From Arcuatula senhousia (lineage: Eukaryota > Mollusca > Bivalvia > Mytilida > Mytilidae), in contig OZ020304.1 of assembly GCA_963971305.1 (NCBI GenBank), positions 5,589,576-5,653,575 of the forward strand: a stretch of 64,000 bases of DNA. Direction: 5' to 3'. Shown here one piece after another: positions 1 to 11,800 of the stretch. Below the pieces are notes generated by a model, which saw only the letters and a list, made by a program, of their open reading frames with translations, did not search any database and was not told where the DNA came from. Position 1 is the first letter of the stretch. Every line of letters begins with the position of its first letter. Position numbers and translations under genes: made by a program.

Positions 1-32
1 GGATAGTTGATTTGGGTTAGCGTCCGGTGAAA

Positions 33-491
33 CCCATCAGCGATGACGAAGACATATTTGATTTGCTAGAAGAGATCGATGAAATGGAGGGCAGGAAGTT
101 TGATGTAGATGATTTCCTTCTCAACAGTGATGATGTAGAGATTGATGAGGATACCATGATACGGTCAGATGACAAGAAGAAGGTAACAGATCTTCAGAAT
201 AACGATACTCTTGAGATGGAGTCGGAGAGTGAATGGAGTCATCAAACATCTAATACAGTGACAGACGTGGACACAGACGACAGAACAGAAGATGAAAGTG
301 TGACAGACGTGGAGTCAGACGACAGAACAGAAGATGAAAGTGTTATAATCCTTAGTGACGTTGAGGAAAACAGAGGTGAAGTCACTGGATACCAGACGAA
401 AATTCAGACCCTCATACTCTCATTTAGAAAAACTACATACTACGTGGATAGAGAAGAAACTGATGTTAGGTATGACAGAGTACAAGACTAA
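33..491 (+). pseudogene. LTR-embedded acidic ORF segment (left copy)
   Basis: This frame encodes the same Asp/Glu-rich domain as 7135-7614, including a duplicated acidic motif TDV(D/E)xDDRTEDESV. It lacks the zinc-finger half, which lies outside the LTR, and no ATG starts it in a sensible place. A TAA at 489-491 ends it a few codons earlier than the right copy. It is best read as the U3 portion of the 3' ORF duplicated into the 5' LTR by reverse transcription, not as a separate gene. Confidence 0.6.
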
Positions 492-723
492 TATGAACAC
501 TTTAACAACTAACTTTTGTTTGTTGCCGGGAGTGTCGCCAATAGCTATGAATTAAATACTTACCTGTGCTTCCTGTGAAACGTCATGGTATCCTGTGATT
601 GTTATCGTGTGAACTTTATTCAATTTGTTTGTGAACTTTAAATGTTAACTCCTGTTATTCCTTTAATTGTTAATGCTTGCCATAATTTTCATGATTTGCA
701 CGGACTATTGCACAAATTGTTAC

Positions 724-730
724 TATAAAA
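724..730 (+). promoter_or_regulatory. LTR TATA box (TATAAAA)
   Basis: TATAAAA occurs in the LTR at 724-730 and again at the matching place in the 3' LTR at 7838-7844. The distance to the LTR end (about 160 bp) leaves room for R and U5. The ATTAAA near 824 could serve as the polyadenylation signal. On this reading the long acidic coding segment lies in U3. Confidence 0.55.
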
Positions 731-895
731 GAGACTGTATTTTGTAATTAATACATTCATGTTTTGTCTTGCTCTTGCTATTGTGTTTATTGATGTGCTA
801 CTGTGTTATTTATTCATGTTGGATTAAATGTTAAACAAATCATGTCTCATTTGTGATACCAATGTTGGGTTAACAAATATCTACACGACATTGAA

Positions 896-913
896 TGGTG
901 CCGGAACCCGGGA
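896..913 (+). other. Primer-binding site, tRNA-Phe type
   Basis: Six bases after the LTR end lies TGGTGCCGGAACCCGGGA. This is complementary to the 3' end of eukaryotic tRNA-Phe as I recall it (ending GTTTCGGCACCA), with one G:U-compatible difference. Its place directly after an LTR ending in CA fits a minus-strand primer site. The tRNA assignment is from memory and not checked against a mussel tRNA set. Confidence 0.7.
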
Positions 914-967
914 GTGTACTCCAAAGGAATAATTCATTACAAGGAATTTGTGCAAAGGTTAGTGAAA

Positions 968-3900
968 ATGACAACAATTAAATATTTGAAAGCTGTGCGA
1001 ACAAGATTTAGAAATACCATTGAAAAGGAAATTCACAATGCAAAGGGAATTTTATCTTCTGGTATCGAAAGGTCAAGTGATCCAATTCTTGTGAATTAGG
1101 CCTTTAACTGTTCCGAAATGTTGAAAATATATTCAGAAAAATTAGAAATCCAAAGCGGAAAATTAGCAAGTGTACTAGAAGAGGAAGGAAAGGATATTAA
1201 TACTGTAATAGAAGAAGATGATGTTTTGTGTTCAACAGCAAGGAGTTATTACTTGGAACTCACAAGTTTCAAAGAAAGGTTAGTTGATAATCTTAAGAAA
1301 GAAGAAAAGAGTGTTCAGGAAAATGAATTTTCCACCCAAATAGTACAATTACAAAGAGAAATGAAAGACATTATTTTAAGTCAGAATCAAGTATTGCAAG
1401 AGCAAGCTAGAAATAAACAGGGAGAGTGTTCTGTGAAATTGCCAAAATTAGAGCTTCATTCTTTCAGTGGTGAAAAAACAAAATGGAATGAATTTTGGGA
1501 TTCATTCGAAAGTTCAATACACAAAAATGCAAAACTCTCTAATATTGAGAAATTTAACTACTTATTGAGCAAAGTGAATGGGGAAGCCAAAAGAGCATTG
1601 TCTGGCTTATCATTAACAAGTGAAAATTACGATTTAGCCATTCGAACTTTGGAAGAAAGATTTGGTAATAAACAGGATGTCATTGATATTCATTACAACA
1701 AAATTATCAATATTCTGCCTGCTTCACAGAAAACTTCTAGCTTACGGGATTTTTTGGATAACTTTAACAAACATATTCGTAGCTTGGAAGTTCTAAAGCA
1801 AGATGTAAATCAGGATTTGTTTGTATCAATTATAAAATCAAAATTACCAGAGCAGGTATTACTTCAGTTAGAAATCCAAAAAGGGTCAAGAGTAAAATGG
1901 ACAGTTCAAACTTTGTGTGAAAAATTAAATGATTATGTGATAGCTCGTGAAAAGGCCTGTGTTAGTGAATGTAAAACAAGTGAAGGGGGAAAGTCAGATT
2001 CACAGAGAAACAAATTTGATTCAAAGAATGGAAAAGGAAGCCATGCCAATTTCAAAAGAAATGAAAAGTATACGAGTAATCCTTCGAGTTCTGTAGATGC
2101 ATTATTGTCAACTTCCTCTAAATCACAATATCCGACAAGTGGTTCTTATTTCGATAAATGCAGATACTGTGGATCAAAACATTGGAGTGATGAGTGCCAA
2201 ACATTTCAGACGATTGAGGAAAGAAAACAACAATTGAAAGGGAGTTGCTTTAAGTGCTTAAGAAAAGGTCATTTGTCTAGTGCTTGTAAGAAAAATAAAA
2301 CGTGTGTTTATTGTCAGAAGATAAATTCTCATCACAGGAGTTTGTGTCCTACAAAGTTTAAACTAAAAAACACCGGAACTTATTTGGTTGATGGAGAAAT
2401 AAGTTTGAATTCTGGTGATTCAAATAGCCAAAGAAATGATGTAGAGAACAATCAGGAAATGGATATGAAGCAGGAACAGGAGAACGCATTGTTAGCGTCC
2501 GGTGAAACTGTCGTAATGCAAACAGCAAAGTGCGAAATAAAAAACCCTAAAGAGTGTATTTCAGAGGAAACCAGAATTCTCTTTGATTGTGGATCTCAAA
2601 GAACATACATTTCGCAACGACTAGCCACTAAATTGAAGTTGAGATCAGGAGAAGAAGAACACCTTAAAGTGATGACATTCGGATGCAACAAGGCAAAACT
2701 TGTGAAAACTATCAATACAAATGTTGAAATCAAATTGAAGAACGGGCACTTTTTCAGTATTGTAGCAACAATTGTCCCGGTTATAAGTGGAAGTTTGACA
2801 AGGAGTAAACTGGATAAGGCATCAATGACACAGTTGTTAAAATTTGTGAGTAATATTATTCTAGCCGATGATCTGCCATACGAAAGTGAGTCTACAAATA
2901 TAGATTTTTTGATTGGTAATGACTACTATTTAGATCTTGTCATGGCTCAAAGAATAGCAGTTCAGCCCGAACTTTACCTTCTTTCTTCGAAGTTAGGATG
3001 GATTGTTACAGGACGCACTAAAGATGATAGTGAAGAAGTATGTGAAACAGGAATGTTGATTTTGTCAAATTCCAGTTCAGAGAGAGCTATTGATTTTGAA
3101 TCTGTTAGACCAGCCGATAGTAGTTTATTAAATCCAGATCTGTCTGATTTTTGGAATTTAGAGTCAATTGGCATTGTAAACCAATCCAGTACCGATGATG
3201 AAATAGCAATGAAAATGTTCAATGAATCATTAGTGTTTGAGCAAGGAAGATATTTTGTAAAGTGGCCATGGAAGGATGATATACCTGATTTGCCAGACAA
3301 TAGAAACCTCGCAATGTGTCGACTGAAATCAAATGTTGTTAGATTGAGAAAGAAAGGAATTCTTCTGCAATATGACTCGATAATTCAGGATCAATTATCG
3401 AAACAGATTATCGAAAAGGTTGAAGGTCATGACCGACATGGACTTGTTCACTATATACCCCATCATGCTGTTATCACGCCACAAAAGACAACAACCAAAG
3501 TTAGAATAGTATACGATGCTTCATCAAAACAGAAGAGTGATGTGAAGAGTTTAAATGAATGTTTATTTCGAGGACCAGTGTTACTTCAAAATTTGTATGG
3601 AATGTTGATAAGGTTTAGATTGTTTAAAATTGCTATTATTGCTGATATTGAGAAGGCATTTCTTCAAGTCGGCCTTCAAACCAGTGAGAGAAATGTTACT
3701 AGGTTCTTGTGGTTGAAAGATTGTGACAATCCCAGTTTACAACATTCTAATATTCAAGAATACAGGTTTTGCCGTGTACCCTTTGGAGTAATTTCTAGTC
3801 CGTTCCTGTTAGGAGCAACTGTAAACAGTCATTTGATGAAATACGACACACCATGTGCTGAGCAAGTTAGAAATGATATTTACGTTGACAATTTAGTTAC

Positions 3901-6610
3901 TGGCTCAAATTCAGTAGAAGGTGCTTTAACTATTTATACCGAAACAAAGAAAATCTTTGAAGAGGCATCGATGAACATTCGCGAGTGGATAACAAGTGAA
4001 AAGGATGTGAATGATTTAATCCCAGAAAACGACAAAATAGGAATGGATTCTACGAAGGTCTTAGGACATGTATGGGATATTAAAAATGATACATTGTTTG
4101 TTAAAGCCCAAGAAACTGTGGTTTTCACTACCAGTGTTACAAAACGAATAGTGTTGAAGAAAATTGCTGAAGTTTTTGACCCACTGGGATTATTTTCTCC
4201 TATCATCATAAAGGGTAAAATTCTTATTCAAAGTCTGTGGAATAAGAAAATGAAATGGGATGATAACCTGGAAGAAGAAGATTTGCTTAAATGGAGTGAA
4301 ATATGTGGTGATATAGAAAATGTCAATTTGTGTAAAATACCAAGATGCATCTTCCTTGAATCTGATTCAAAAGGTGTGGAATACAAGCTTTTGTGTTTTT
4401 GTGATGCTTCAGCAAAGGCTTACGCAACTGTTATATATTTACATCAAAGCGATGGGAACAAATCAAGATGTGATATAGTATTTTCAAAGTCGAGGCTGGC
4501 ACCCGTGAAGAAGATGACAATACCAAGATTGGAATTATTGGCAGTTGTAATTGTAGTTAGATGTTTGAATTTCTTGGAAAAGGGATCAAAGTTACCCATA
4601 AAACAAAGATATTTATGGTCAGATTCACAATGTGTATTACAATGGATAAATTCTAAAAAGGACTTAAGTGTCTTTGTTAAGAATAGAGTGACAGAAATAA
4701 AAGGAAGTTCAGATGTGAAATTCGGGTATGTCCCTACACATGAAAACCCAGCCGATATTGCTACAAGAGGTATAAATACACAGAAACTTGTCGAAAACAA
4801 GCTTTGGTGGCAAGGACCCGATTGGTTAGGGAATGAATCGGAGTCGTGGAAGGAGTTTCATCCTGCAAGAAGTGAGGAAACTGAAAAGGACTATAGTTCA
4901 GAGTTGAAAAGAAAAACAAAACCTTGCAGTTCTTTGTTAAATACTAATACACCAGAAAATTTGGAAGAGCATGCTCCAGAAAAATCACCCTTTAGCATAA
5001 ACAGTGAAAAGTATAGTTCAATTATTAAATTGATTCGTGTTACTGCTTGGTGCAACCGCTTTATTATGCGTTGTAGAAAGAAAATGATTACTGTATCAAA
5101 GACACTCACCACAGATGAGTTACTCAGTGCGGAACAGAAGTGGATCAAGTATAGTCAAAGAAAACACTTTCATGACTTATTCAGTGATATTTTACGGGGA
5201 AAATGTAACAATCTTCAAAGACAATTAGGAGTCTTCATTCATGAAGATGGGATATTAAGATGCAAAGGAAGACTGGAAAATTCGGACTTAAGTGAAGGAG
5301 CTAAAAATCCAATACTACTTCCAAGGAGTGATTATATAACAGTGTTGATCATTCAAAGAATTCATAAACAATTATTACACAGTGGTGTTTCGCAAACACT
5401 TGGAAAGGTTAGGCAAGTTTACTGGATACCTCAAGGACGTGCTACAGTCAGACAAGTCATTAGACATTGTGTTATTTGCAAACGGTTTGATGGAGGTGCA
5501 TATAAAATGCCTGATATGGCTCCATTCCCCAAATATCGTGTGTCTCAGGCAGCTCCATTTACAATAGTTGGTCTGGACTATTTAGGACCAATGCAGGTAA
5601 AATGTGCTGGTGAATTTAGGAAACGCTGGATATGTCTGTTTACGTGTTCAGTAACAAGAGCTGTACATTTAGAACTAGTTAACAACATGACAGCAGAAGA
5701 ATTCTTGTACGCACTTAGACGATTCATCTCTACGAGAGGAACACCTGTTAAAATAATAAGTGATAATGGGTCTCAGTTTCGCTTGAGCAGTGATGTGATC
5801 CAAAGTGTTTGGAATAAGGTACTGCATAATGAAAATGTACAGAGTTATTTGTCAAACTCGAAAATACATTGGAGTTTCATTACAGAACTTTCGCCTTGGA
5901 TGGGAGGATTTGTCAGTTTAGTGAAACGTCCTCTACGAAAGGTATTACTAAAGAAATTAATTACGGATGTGCAGTTGCATACCATTACGAAAGAAATAGA
6001 GGCAATAATCAATTCTCGTCCATTGATGTATATAGGAGATGATATCAACTCAAGAATGATTTTAACACCAAGTCATTTTCTTTCATTGAATCCAAATGTT
6101 GGTATTCCAGAAATTGACTATGATACTAGTGATCCAGATTTTGTGCTATGTGAAAGTTCAGCAGATAAATTATTAAAAATCTGGAAAAAAGGTCAAAAAC
6201 TACTAGACAGTTTTTGGAATTTATGGAAAGAGGAATATCTTGCAAGCTTGAGGGAAAGAATGCAGACAAAGCTTAAAGCAAACAGAATTCAGTCTAGATA
6301 TTCACCAAGTATAGGAGATGTTGTGATAATTAAGGACGATACTCCGAGAGGAATGTGGAAAATGGGAAAGTTGATTGAGTTGATACGAAGTAGAGACAAA
6401 GAAATCCGTTCGGCAAAGGTTCAGATAGCTTCAGGAAGGATAATCTGTCGCCCTCTGTGCTTACTATACCCTTTAGAAGTTACAAGTGAATCAGAGAAAA
6501 CTCAAAATAAAAATGATGTAAAAGAACCAATAGAAACTGAAAAACAAAAACCTGCTCGTTGGGCTGCAGAATTGGCCAGGATCAGGATTAAAGAAGCTTT
6601 AAATTCGTAA
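968..6610 (+). pseudogene. BEL/Pao Gag-Pol polyprotein with in-frame TAG and altered integrase
   Basis: The frame opens at ATG 968, is cut by TAG at 1097-1099, and continues in the same frame from ATG 1118 for 1830 codons. Numbering from 1118: DUF1759-type gag at about 105-280, three zinc-knuckle-like Cys/His clusters at about 347-420, an aspartic-protease motif FDCGSQ near 489, RT at about 780-1000 with YVDN near 921 in place of the usual YVDD, RNase H (FCDAS) near 1095, an integrase His/Cys zinc region near 1415-1460, then catalytic Asp residues in GLDYLGP (~1487) and SDNGSQF (~1550), and a DUF5641-like tail to the end. After GGF at 1596-1598 the family's usual YERLVG stretch, which carries the catalytic Glu, is missing: the sequence reads GGFVSLVK. 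Integration competence is therefore doubtful. The TAG could be a readthrough site or a lesion. Confidence 0.85.
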
Positions 6611-6891
6611 AGACGAAGTGAGCTGATTTGTGTAAATAATATTTGTGTTTATTATTATTCTTAGATTGGATTTTACCTGTATCTATTTTTAGTATATATT
6701 TACAGGTAAAGTGAAAGTTATTTAAAAATATCGCTATATGCTATTATGTGTTATATTAATAGTACAGGAGTATGTAAACAACTCCGGTGAAGAGTTTTGC
6801 GCGAAAAATAAGTGCACGAGCATTTCATGATGCTGATATATGTCCCTTTATAAAGAGGAGAAAATTACAGGATAATCCATACGATGCAAAG

Positions 6892-7614
6892 ATGTTCCGA
6901 TGTGACGCTTGTCCGAAAGTCTACAAACACAAACACAACCTATCCAGACATAAAGCTGAGAAGCATGACCCAACATATTCCAAATGGATCTGCATAACTT
7001 GCAGCAAAGAATTCCAAAGACGTGGCTTTCTTCTAGATCATCTTGTTAATGTTCATAAAATGGAGAGGATAGCAGCGGTGAGAAGATCAATTAACGCTCC
7101 CAGAAGCAACCAACAACACGGCCTTTATTATGAGCCCATCAGCGATGACGAAGACATATTTGATTTGCTAGAAGAGATCGATGAAATGGAGGGCAGGAAG
7201 TTTGATGTAGATGATTTCCTTCTAAACAGTGATGATGTAGAGATTGATGAGGATACCAAGATACGGTCAGATGACGGGAAGTCAGTAACAGATCTTCAGA
7301 ATAACGATACTCATGAGATGGAGTCGGAGAGTGAATGGAGTCATCAAACATCTAATACAGTGACAGACGTGGACACAGACGACAGAACAGAAGATGAAAG
7401 TGTGACAGACGTGGAGTCAGACGACAATACAGAAGATGAAAGTGTTATAATCCTTAGTGACGTTGAGGAAAACAGAGGTGAAGTCACTGGATACCAGACG
7501 AAAATTCAGACCCTCATACTCTCATTTAGAAAAACTACATACTACGTGGATGGAGAAGAAACTGATGTTAGGTATGACAGAGTACAAGACTATTATGAAC
7601 ACTTTAACAACTAA
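6892..7614 (+). CDS. Accessory C2H2 zinc-finger/acidic protein running into the 3' LTR
   Basis: The frame is open from 6778 (after TAA at 6775-6777) to 7614, but the first in-frame ATG is at 6892. From there it encodes two C2H2 fingers (C-x2-C...H-x4-H, about residues 3-26 and 34-57), a short basic linker, then about 160 strongly acidic residues with two TDV-x3-DDxTEDESV repeats. The last 480 bases lie inside the 3' LTR. It could be made from a spliced subgenomic RNA, since an acceptor-like TACAG sits at about 6762-6766. A DNA- or RNA-binding, activator-like role is suggested only by composition. It is not an envelope gene: no signal peptide or membrane segment is visible. Confidence 0.6.
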   Translation: MFRCDACPKVYKHKHNLSRHKAEKHDPTYSKWICITCSKEFQRRGFLLDHLVNVHKMERIAAVRRSINAPRSNQQHGLYYEPISDDEDIFDLLEEIDEMEGRKFDVDDFLLNSDDVEIDEDTKIRSDDGKSVTDLQNNDTHEMESESEWSHQTSNTVTDVDTDDRTEDESVTDVESDDNTEDESVIILSDVEENRGEVTGYQTKIQTLILSFRKTTYYVDGEETDVRYDRVQDYYEHFNN

Positions 7615-8004
7615 CTTTTGTTTGTTGCCGGGAGTGTCGCCAATAGCGATGAATTAAATACTTACCTGTGCTTCCTGTGAAACGTCATGGTATCCTGTGA
7701 TTGTTATCGTGTGAACTTTATTCAATGTGTTTGTGAACTTTAAATGTTAACTCCTGTTATTGTTAAATTTATTCCTTTAATTGTTAATGCTTGCCATAAT
7801 TTTCATGATTTGCACGGACTATTGCACAAATTGTTACTATAAAAGAGACTGTATTTTGTAATTAATACATTCATGTTTTGTCTTGCTCTTGCTATTGTGT
7901 TTATTGATGTGCTACTGTGTTATTTATTCATATTGGATTAAATGTTAAACAAATCATGTCTCATTTGTGATACCAATGTTGGGTTAACAAATATCTACAC
8001 GACA
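7131..8004 (+). repeat. 3' LTR of the BEL element
   Basis: This matches 28-890 and is 11 bp longer, mainly through a 12-bp insertion near 7760. It begins TGAGCCC and ends CGACA. No clear polypurine tract precedes it. The bases just upstream are coding sequence of the zinc-finger ORF, so the tract and the ORF would have to overlap, or the true LTR edge lies elsewhere. Confidence 0.75.
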
Positions 8005-8844
8005 TAAAGAATGTTATTATTTATTTTCTTTACGTCTAAATCACCTCGAGAGAACAATAAAACATAAAAATATATAGTAATAATAAAAATGACAATAAAA
8101 ATAAATAACAATAGATAATAAAAAATAGTGACTAACTGATATGGTAAAGGATAGACTTAAAAATTAAACAATTATGTTAAAACAACTAAATATATTTGCA
8201 CTCATAAATCTTTGCTGAAGAATTGGCATAATACATGTAAGTAATCACTTAAGTTAAGCATGCATCATAAATTATAAGCAGTCAAATTTATTTTAAAACG
8301 GTACCTCAAAATCCACGGAGTTTTTCTTGATTTCAAAGCTCATTGAGCCCCCAAAATATTCGGCATGATTCTGTCCGCACGACTGTGGTATAACACAATG
8401 GAATAAGAATAGTAATCCAAAAATACAAGAACTGAATCTGGAAAGGATAAAAATTAAGTATCAAATACAAAGAAATAAAGAAGAAAACAAACAAGAATAT
8501 GGTAGAAGGTAATTCCAACTAATACCTTTAAGCATATATAAATAAAGGATGTATATGAATTAAAGTTGAAAACAAAAAGCGAAAAAAAGAAAACGAAACT
8601 CTTTTATTAAAGGCATAAGAAGAATTACCTAAAGTACCTTAATTTAATTGAAAATGGAGATTTTAATCAACTGAAGTCTCAATATACACTTAAGACAATG
8701 GTGGTCAAAATTCTTTTTTCTTTATTTTAAACTTCACTTTTAAAAAATTCTTTTTTTCCGATTTCTAAATTATGTGTCTACAGCATTGTAACTATATATC
8801 CCCTTTATTTTTTTCTTGGATATAAAGTCTTATTTCAAAGTTTG
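8005..8844. other. AT-rich noncoding spacer
   Basis: Very A+T-rich sequence with long A runs between the BEL element and the tandem array. No open frame with recognisable homology, RNA gene or repeat match within the window was seen. Confidence 0.5.
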
Positions 8845-11800
8845 CATGGTCGATATCCTCGGTGCTGGATTTGGCTTCCTTGTTCGAACGTTTTGGTTTT
8901 GAGTACTTTTCGTTTTCAACTGTTTGGGATTTTGACCTTCCAATGTTTTGGTTTAAATGCTACTGATGAGAGGTTACTCCTTGAAATATCGATATATAGC
9001 ATATCCAAATTAACCGTTTATACCCGCGTTTTGGTATTTGTAATTTTGAAACCACTGGGCGATAACCGCTGCTGGTGGACCAGAGGTCCCCGAGGGTAAT
9101 CACAAGCCTGGTAGTCAGACTTGTCTGACACGAATTACCATAAAATTTCTAATATATATTGTCGCTGAAATTTCCGATAGTTAAATTCAAAATTGATGAA
9201 AACACCAGGTTTCTTTCCTTGTAATGCACATGGTCGATATCCTCGGTGCTGGATTTGGCTTCCTTGTTCGAACGTTTTGGTTTTGAGTACTTTTCGTTTT
9301 CAACTGTTTGGGATTTTGACCTTCCAATGTTTTGGTTTAAATGCTACTGATGAGAGGTTACTCCTTGAAATATCGATATATAGCATATCCAAATTAACCG
9401 TTTATACCCGCGTTTTGGTATTTGTAATTTTGAAACCACTGGGCGATAACCGCTGCTGGTGGACCAGAGGTCCCCGAGGGTAATCACAAGCCTGGTAGTC
9501 AGACTTGTCTGACACGAATTACCATAAAATTTCTAATATATATTGTCGCTGAAATTTCCGATAGTTAAATTCAAAATTGATGAAAACACCAGGTTTCTTT
9601 CCTTGTAATGCACATGGTCGATATCCTCGGTGCTGGATTTGGCTTCCTTGTTCGAACGTTTTGGTTTTGAGTACTTTTCGTTTTCAACTGTTTGGGATTT
9701 TGACCTTCCAATGTTTTGGTTTAAATGCTACTGATGAGAGGTTACTCCTTGAAATATCGATATATAGCATATCCAAATTAACCGTTTATACCCGCGTTTT
9801 GGTATTTGTAATTTTGAAACCACTGGGCGATAACCGCTGCTGGTGGACCAGAGGTCCCCGAGGGTAATCACAAGCCTGGTAGTCAGACTTGTCTGACACG
9901 AATTACCATAAAATTTCTAATATATATTGTCGCTGAAATTTCCGATAGTTAAATTCAAAATTGATGAAAACACCAGGTTTCTTTCCTTGTAATGCACATG
10001 GTCGATATCCTCGGTGCTGGATTTGGCTTCCTTGTTCGAACGTTTTGGTTTTGAGTACTTTTCGTTTTCAACTGTTTGGGATTTTGACCTTCCAATGTTT
10101 TGGTTTAAATGCTACTGATGAGAGGTTACTCCTTGAAATATCGATATATAGCATATCCAAATTAACCGTTTATACCCGCGTTTTGGTATTTGTAATTTTG
10201 AAACCACTGGGCGATAACCGCTGCTGGTGGACCAGAGGTCCCCGAGGGTAATCACAAGCCTGGTAGTCAGACTTGTCTGACACGAATTACCATAAAATTT
10301 CTAATATATATTGTCGCTGAAATTTCCGATAGTTAAATTCAAAATTGATGAAAACACCAGGTTTCTTTCCTTGTAATGCACATGGTCGATATCCTCGGTG
10401 CTGGATTTGGCTTCCTTGTTCGAACGTTTTGGTTTTGAGTACTTTTCGTTTTCAACTGTTTGGGATTTTGACCTTCCAATGTTTTGGTTTAAATGCTACT
10501 GATGAGAGGTTACTCCTTGAAATATCGATATATAGCATATCCAAATTAACCGTTTATACCCGCGTTTTGGTATTTGTAATTTTGAAACCACTGGGCGATA
10601 ACCGCTGCTGGTGGACCAGAGGTCCCCGAGGGTAATCACAAGCCTGGTAGTCAGACTTGTCTGACACGAATTACCATAAAATTTCTAATATATATTGTCG
10701 CTGAAATTTCCGATAGTTAAATTCAAAATTGATGAAAACACCAGGTTTCTTTCCTTGTAATGCACATGGTCGATATCCTCGGTGCTGGATTTGGCTTCCT
10801 TGTTCGAACGTTTTGGTTTTGAGTACTTTTCGTTTTCAACTGTTTGGGATTTTGACCTTCCAATGTTTTGGTTTAAATGCTACTGATGAGAGGTTACTCC
10901 TTGAAATATCGATATATAGCATATCCAAATTAACCGTTTATACCCGCGTTTTGGTATTTGTAATTTTGAAACCACTGGGCGATAACCGCTGCTGGTGGAC
11001 CAGAGGTCCCCGAGGGTAATCACAAGCCTGGTAGTCAGACTTGTCTGACACGAATTACCATAAAATTTCTAATATATATTGTCGCTGAAATTTCCGATAG
11101 TTAAATTCAAAATTGATGAAAACACCAGGTTTCTTTCCTTGTAATGCACATGGTCGATATCCTCGGTGCTGGATTTGGCTTCCTTGTTCGAACGTTTTGG
11201 TTTTGAGTACTTTTCGTTTTCAACTGTTTGGGATTTTGACCTTCCAATGTTTTGGTTTAAATGCTACTGATGAGAGGTTACTCCTTGAAATATCGATATA
11301 TAGCATATCCAAATTAACCGTTTATACCCGCGTTTTGGTATTTGTAATTTTGAAACCACTGGGCGATAACCGCTGCTGGTGGACCAGAGGTCCCCGAGGG
11401 TAATCACAAGCCTGGTAGTCAGACTTGTCTGACACGAATTACCATAAAATTTCTAATATATATTGTCGCTGAAATTTCCGATAGTTAAATTCAAAATTGA
11501 TGAAAACACCAGGTTTCTTTCCTTGTAATGCACATGGTCGATATCCTCGGTGCTGGATTTGGCTTCCTTGTTCGAACGTTTTGGTTTTGAGTACTTTTCG
11601 TTTTCAACTGTTTGGGATTTTGACCTTCCAATGTTTTGGTTTAAATGCTACTGATGAGAGGTTACTCCTTGAAATATCGATATATAGCATATCCAAATTA
11701 ACCGTTTATACCCGCGTTTTGGTATTTGTAATTTTGAAACCACTGGGCGATAACCGCTGCTGGTGGACCAGAGGTCCCCGAGGGTAATCACAAGCCTGGT

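Larger units (their letters stand above)
28..890 (+). repeat. 5' LTR of the BEL element
   Basis: From about position 33 the sequence aligns with 7135 onward through the shared end CTACACGACA at 881-890. A TG lies at 28-29 and CA ends the repeat, as expected for an LTR. It contains the acidic part of an ORF, a TATA box at 724-730 and an ATTAAA polyadenylation-like signal near 824. The 5' edge is less certain than the 3' edge because homology fades at 30-33. Confidence 0.75.
28..8004 (+). mobile_element. BEL/Pao-type LTR retrotransposon, near full length
   Basis: Two long direct repeats (28-890 and 7131-8004) bracket a primer-binding site, a Gag-Pol reading frame in BEL/Pao order (gag, protease, RT, RNase H, integrase) and an extra zinc-finger ORF. 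The LTRs differ by roughly 15-20 substitutions and one 12-bp indel by eye, so the insertion is not brand new. No matching target-site duplication is visible next to the outer ends, which suggests a rearranged or poorly delimited 5' edge. Domain order and the DUF1759-type gag assign it to BEL/Pao rather than Gypsy or Copia. Confidence 0.88.

Noticed and set aside
6611..6891. Envelope-like gene after BEL Pol
   Set aside because: The 3' ORF encodes zinc fingers and an acidic tail, with no signal peptide or transmembrane segment.
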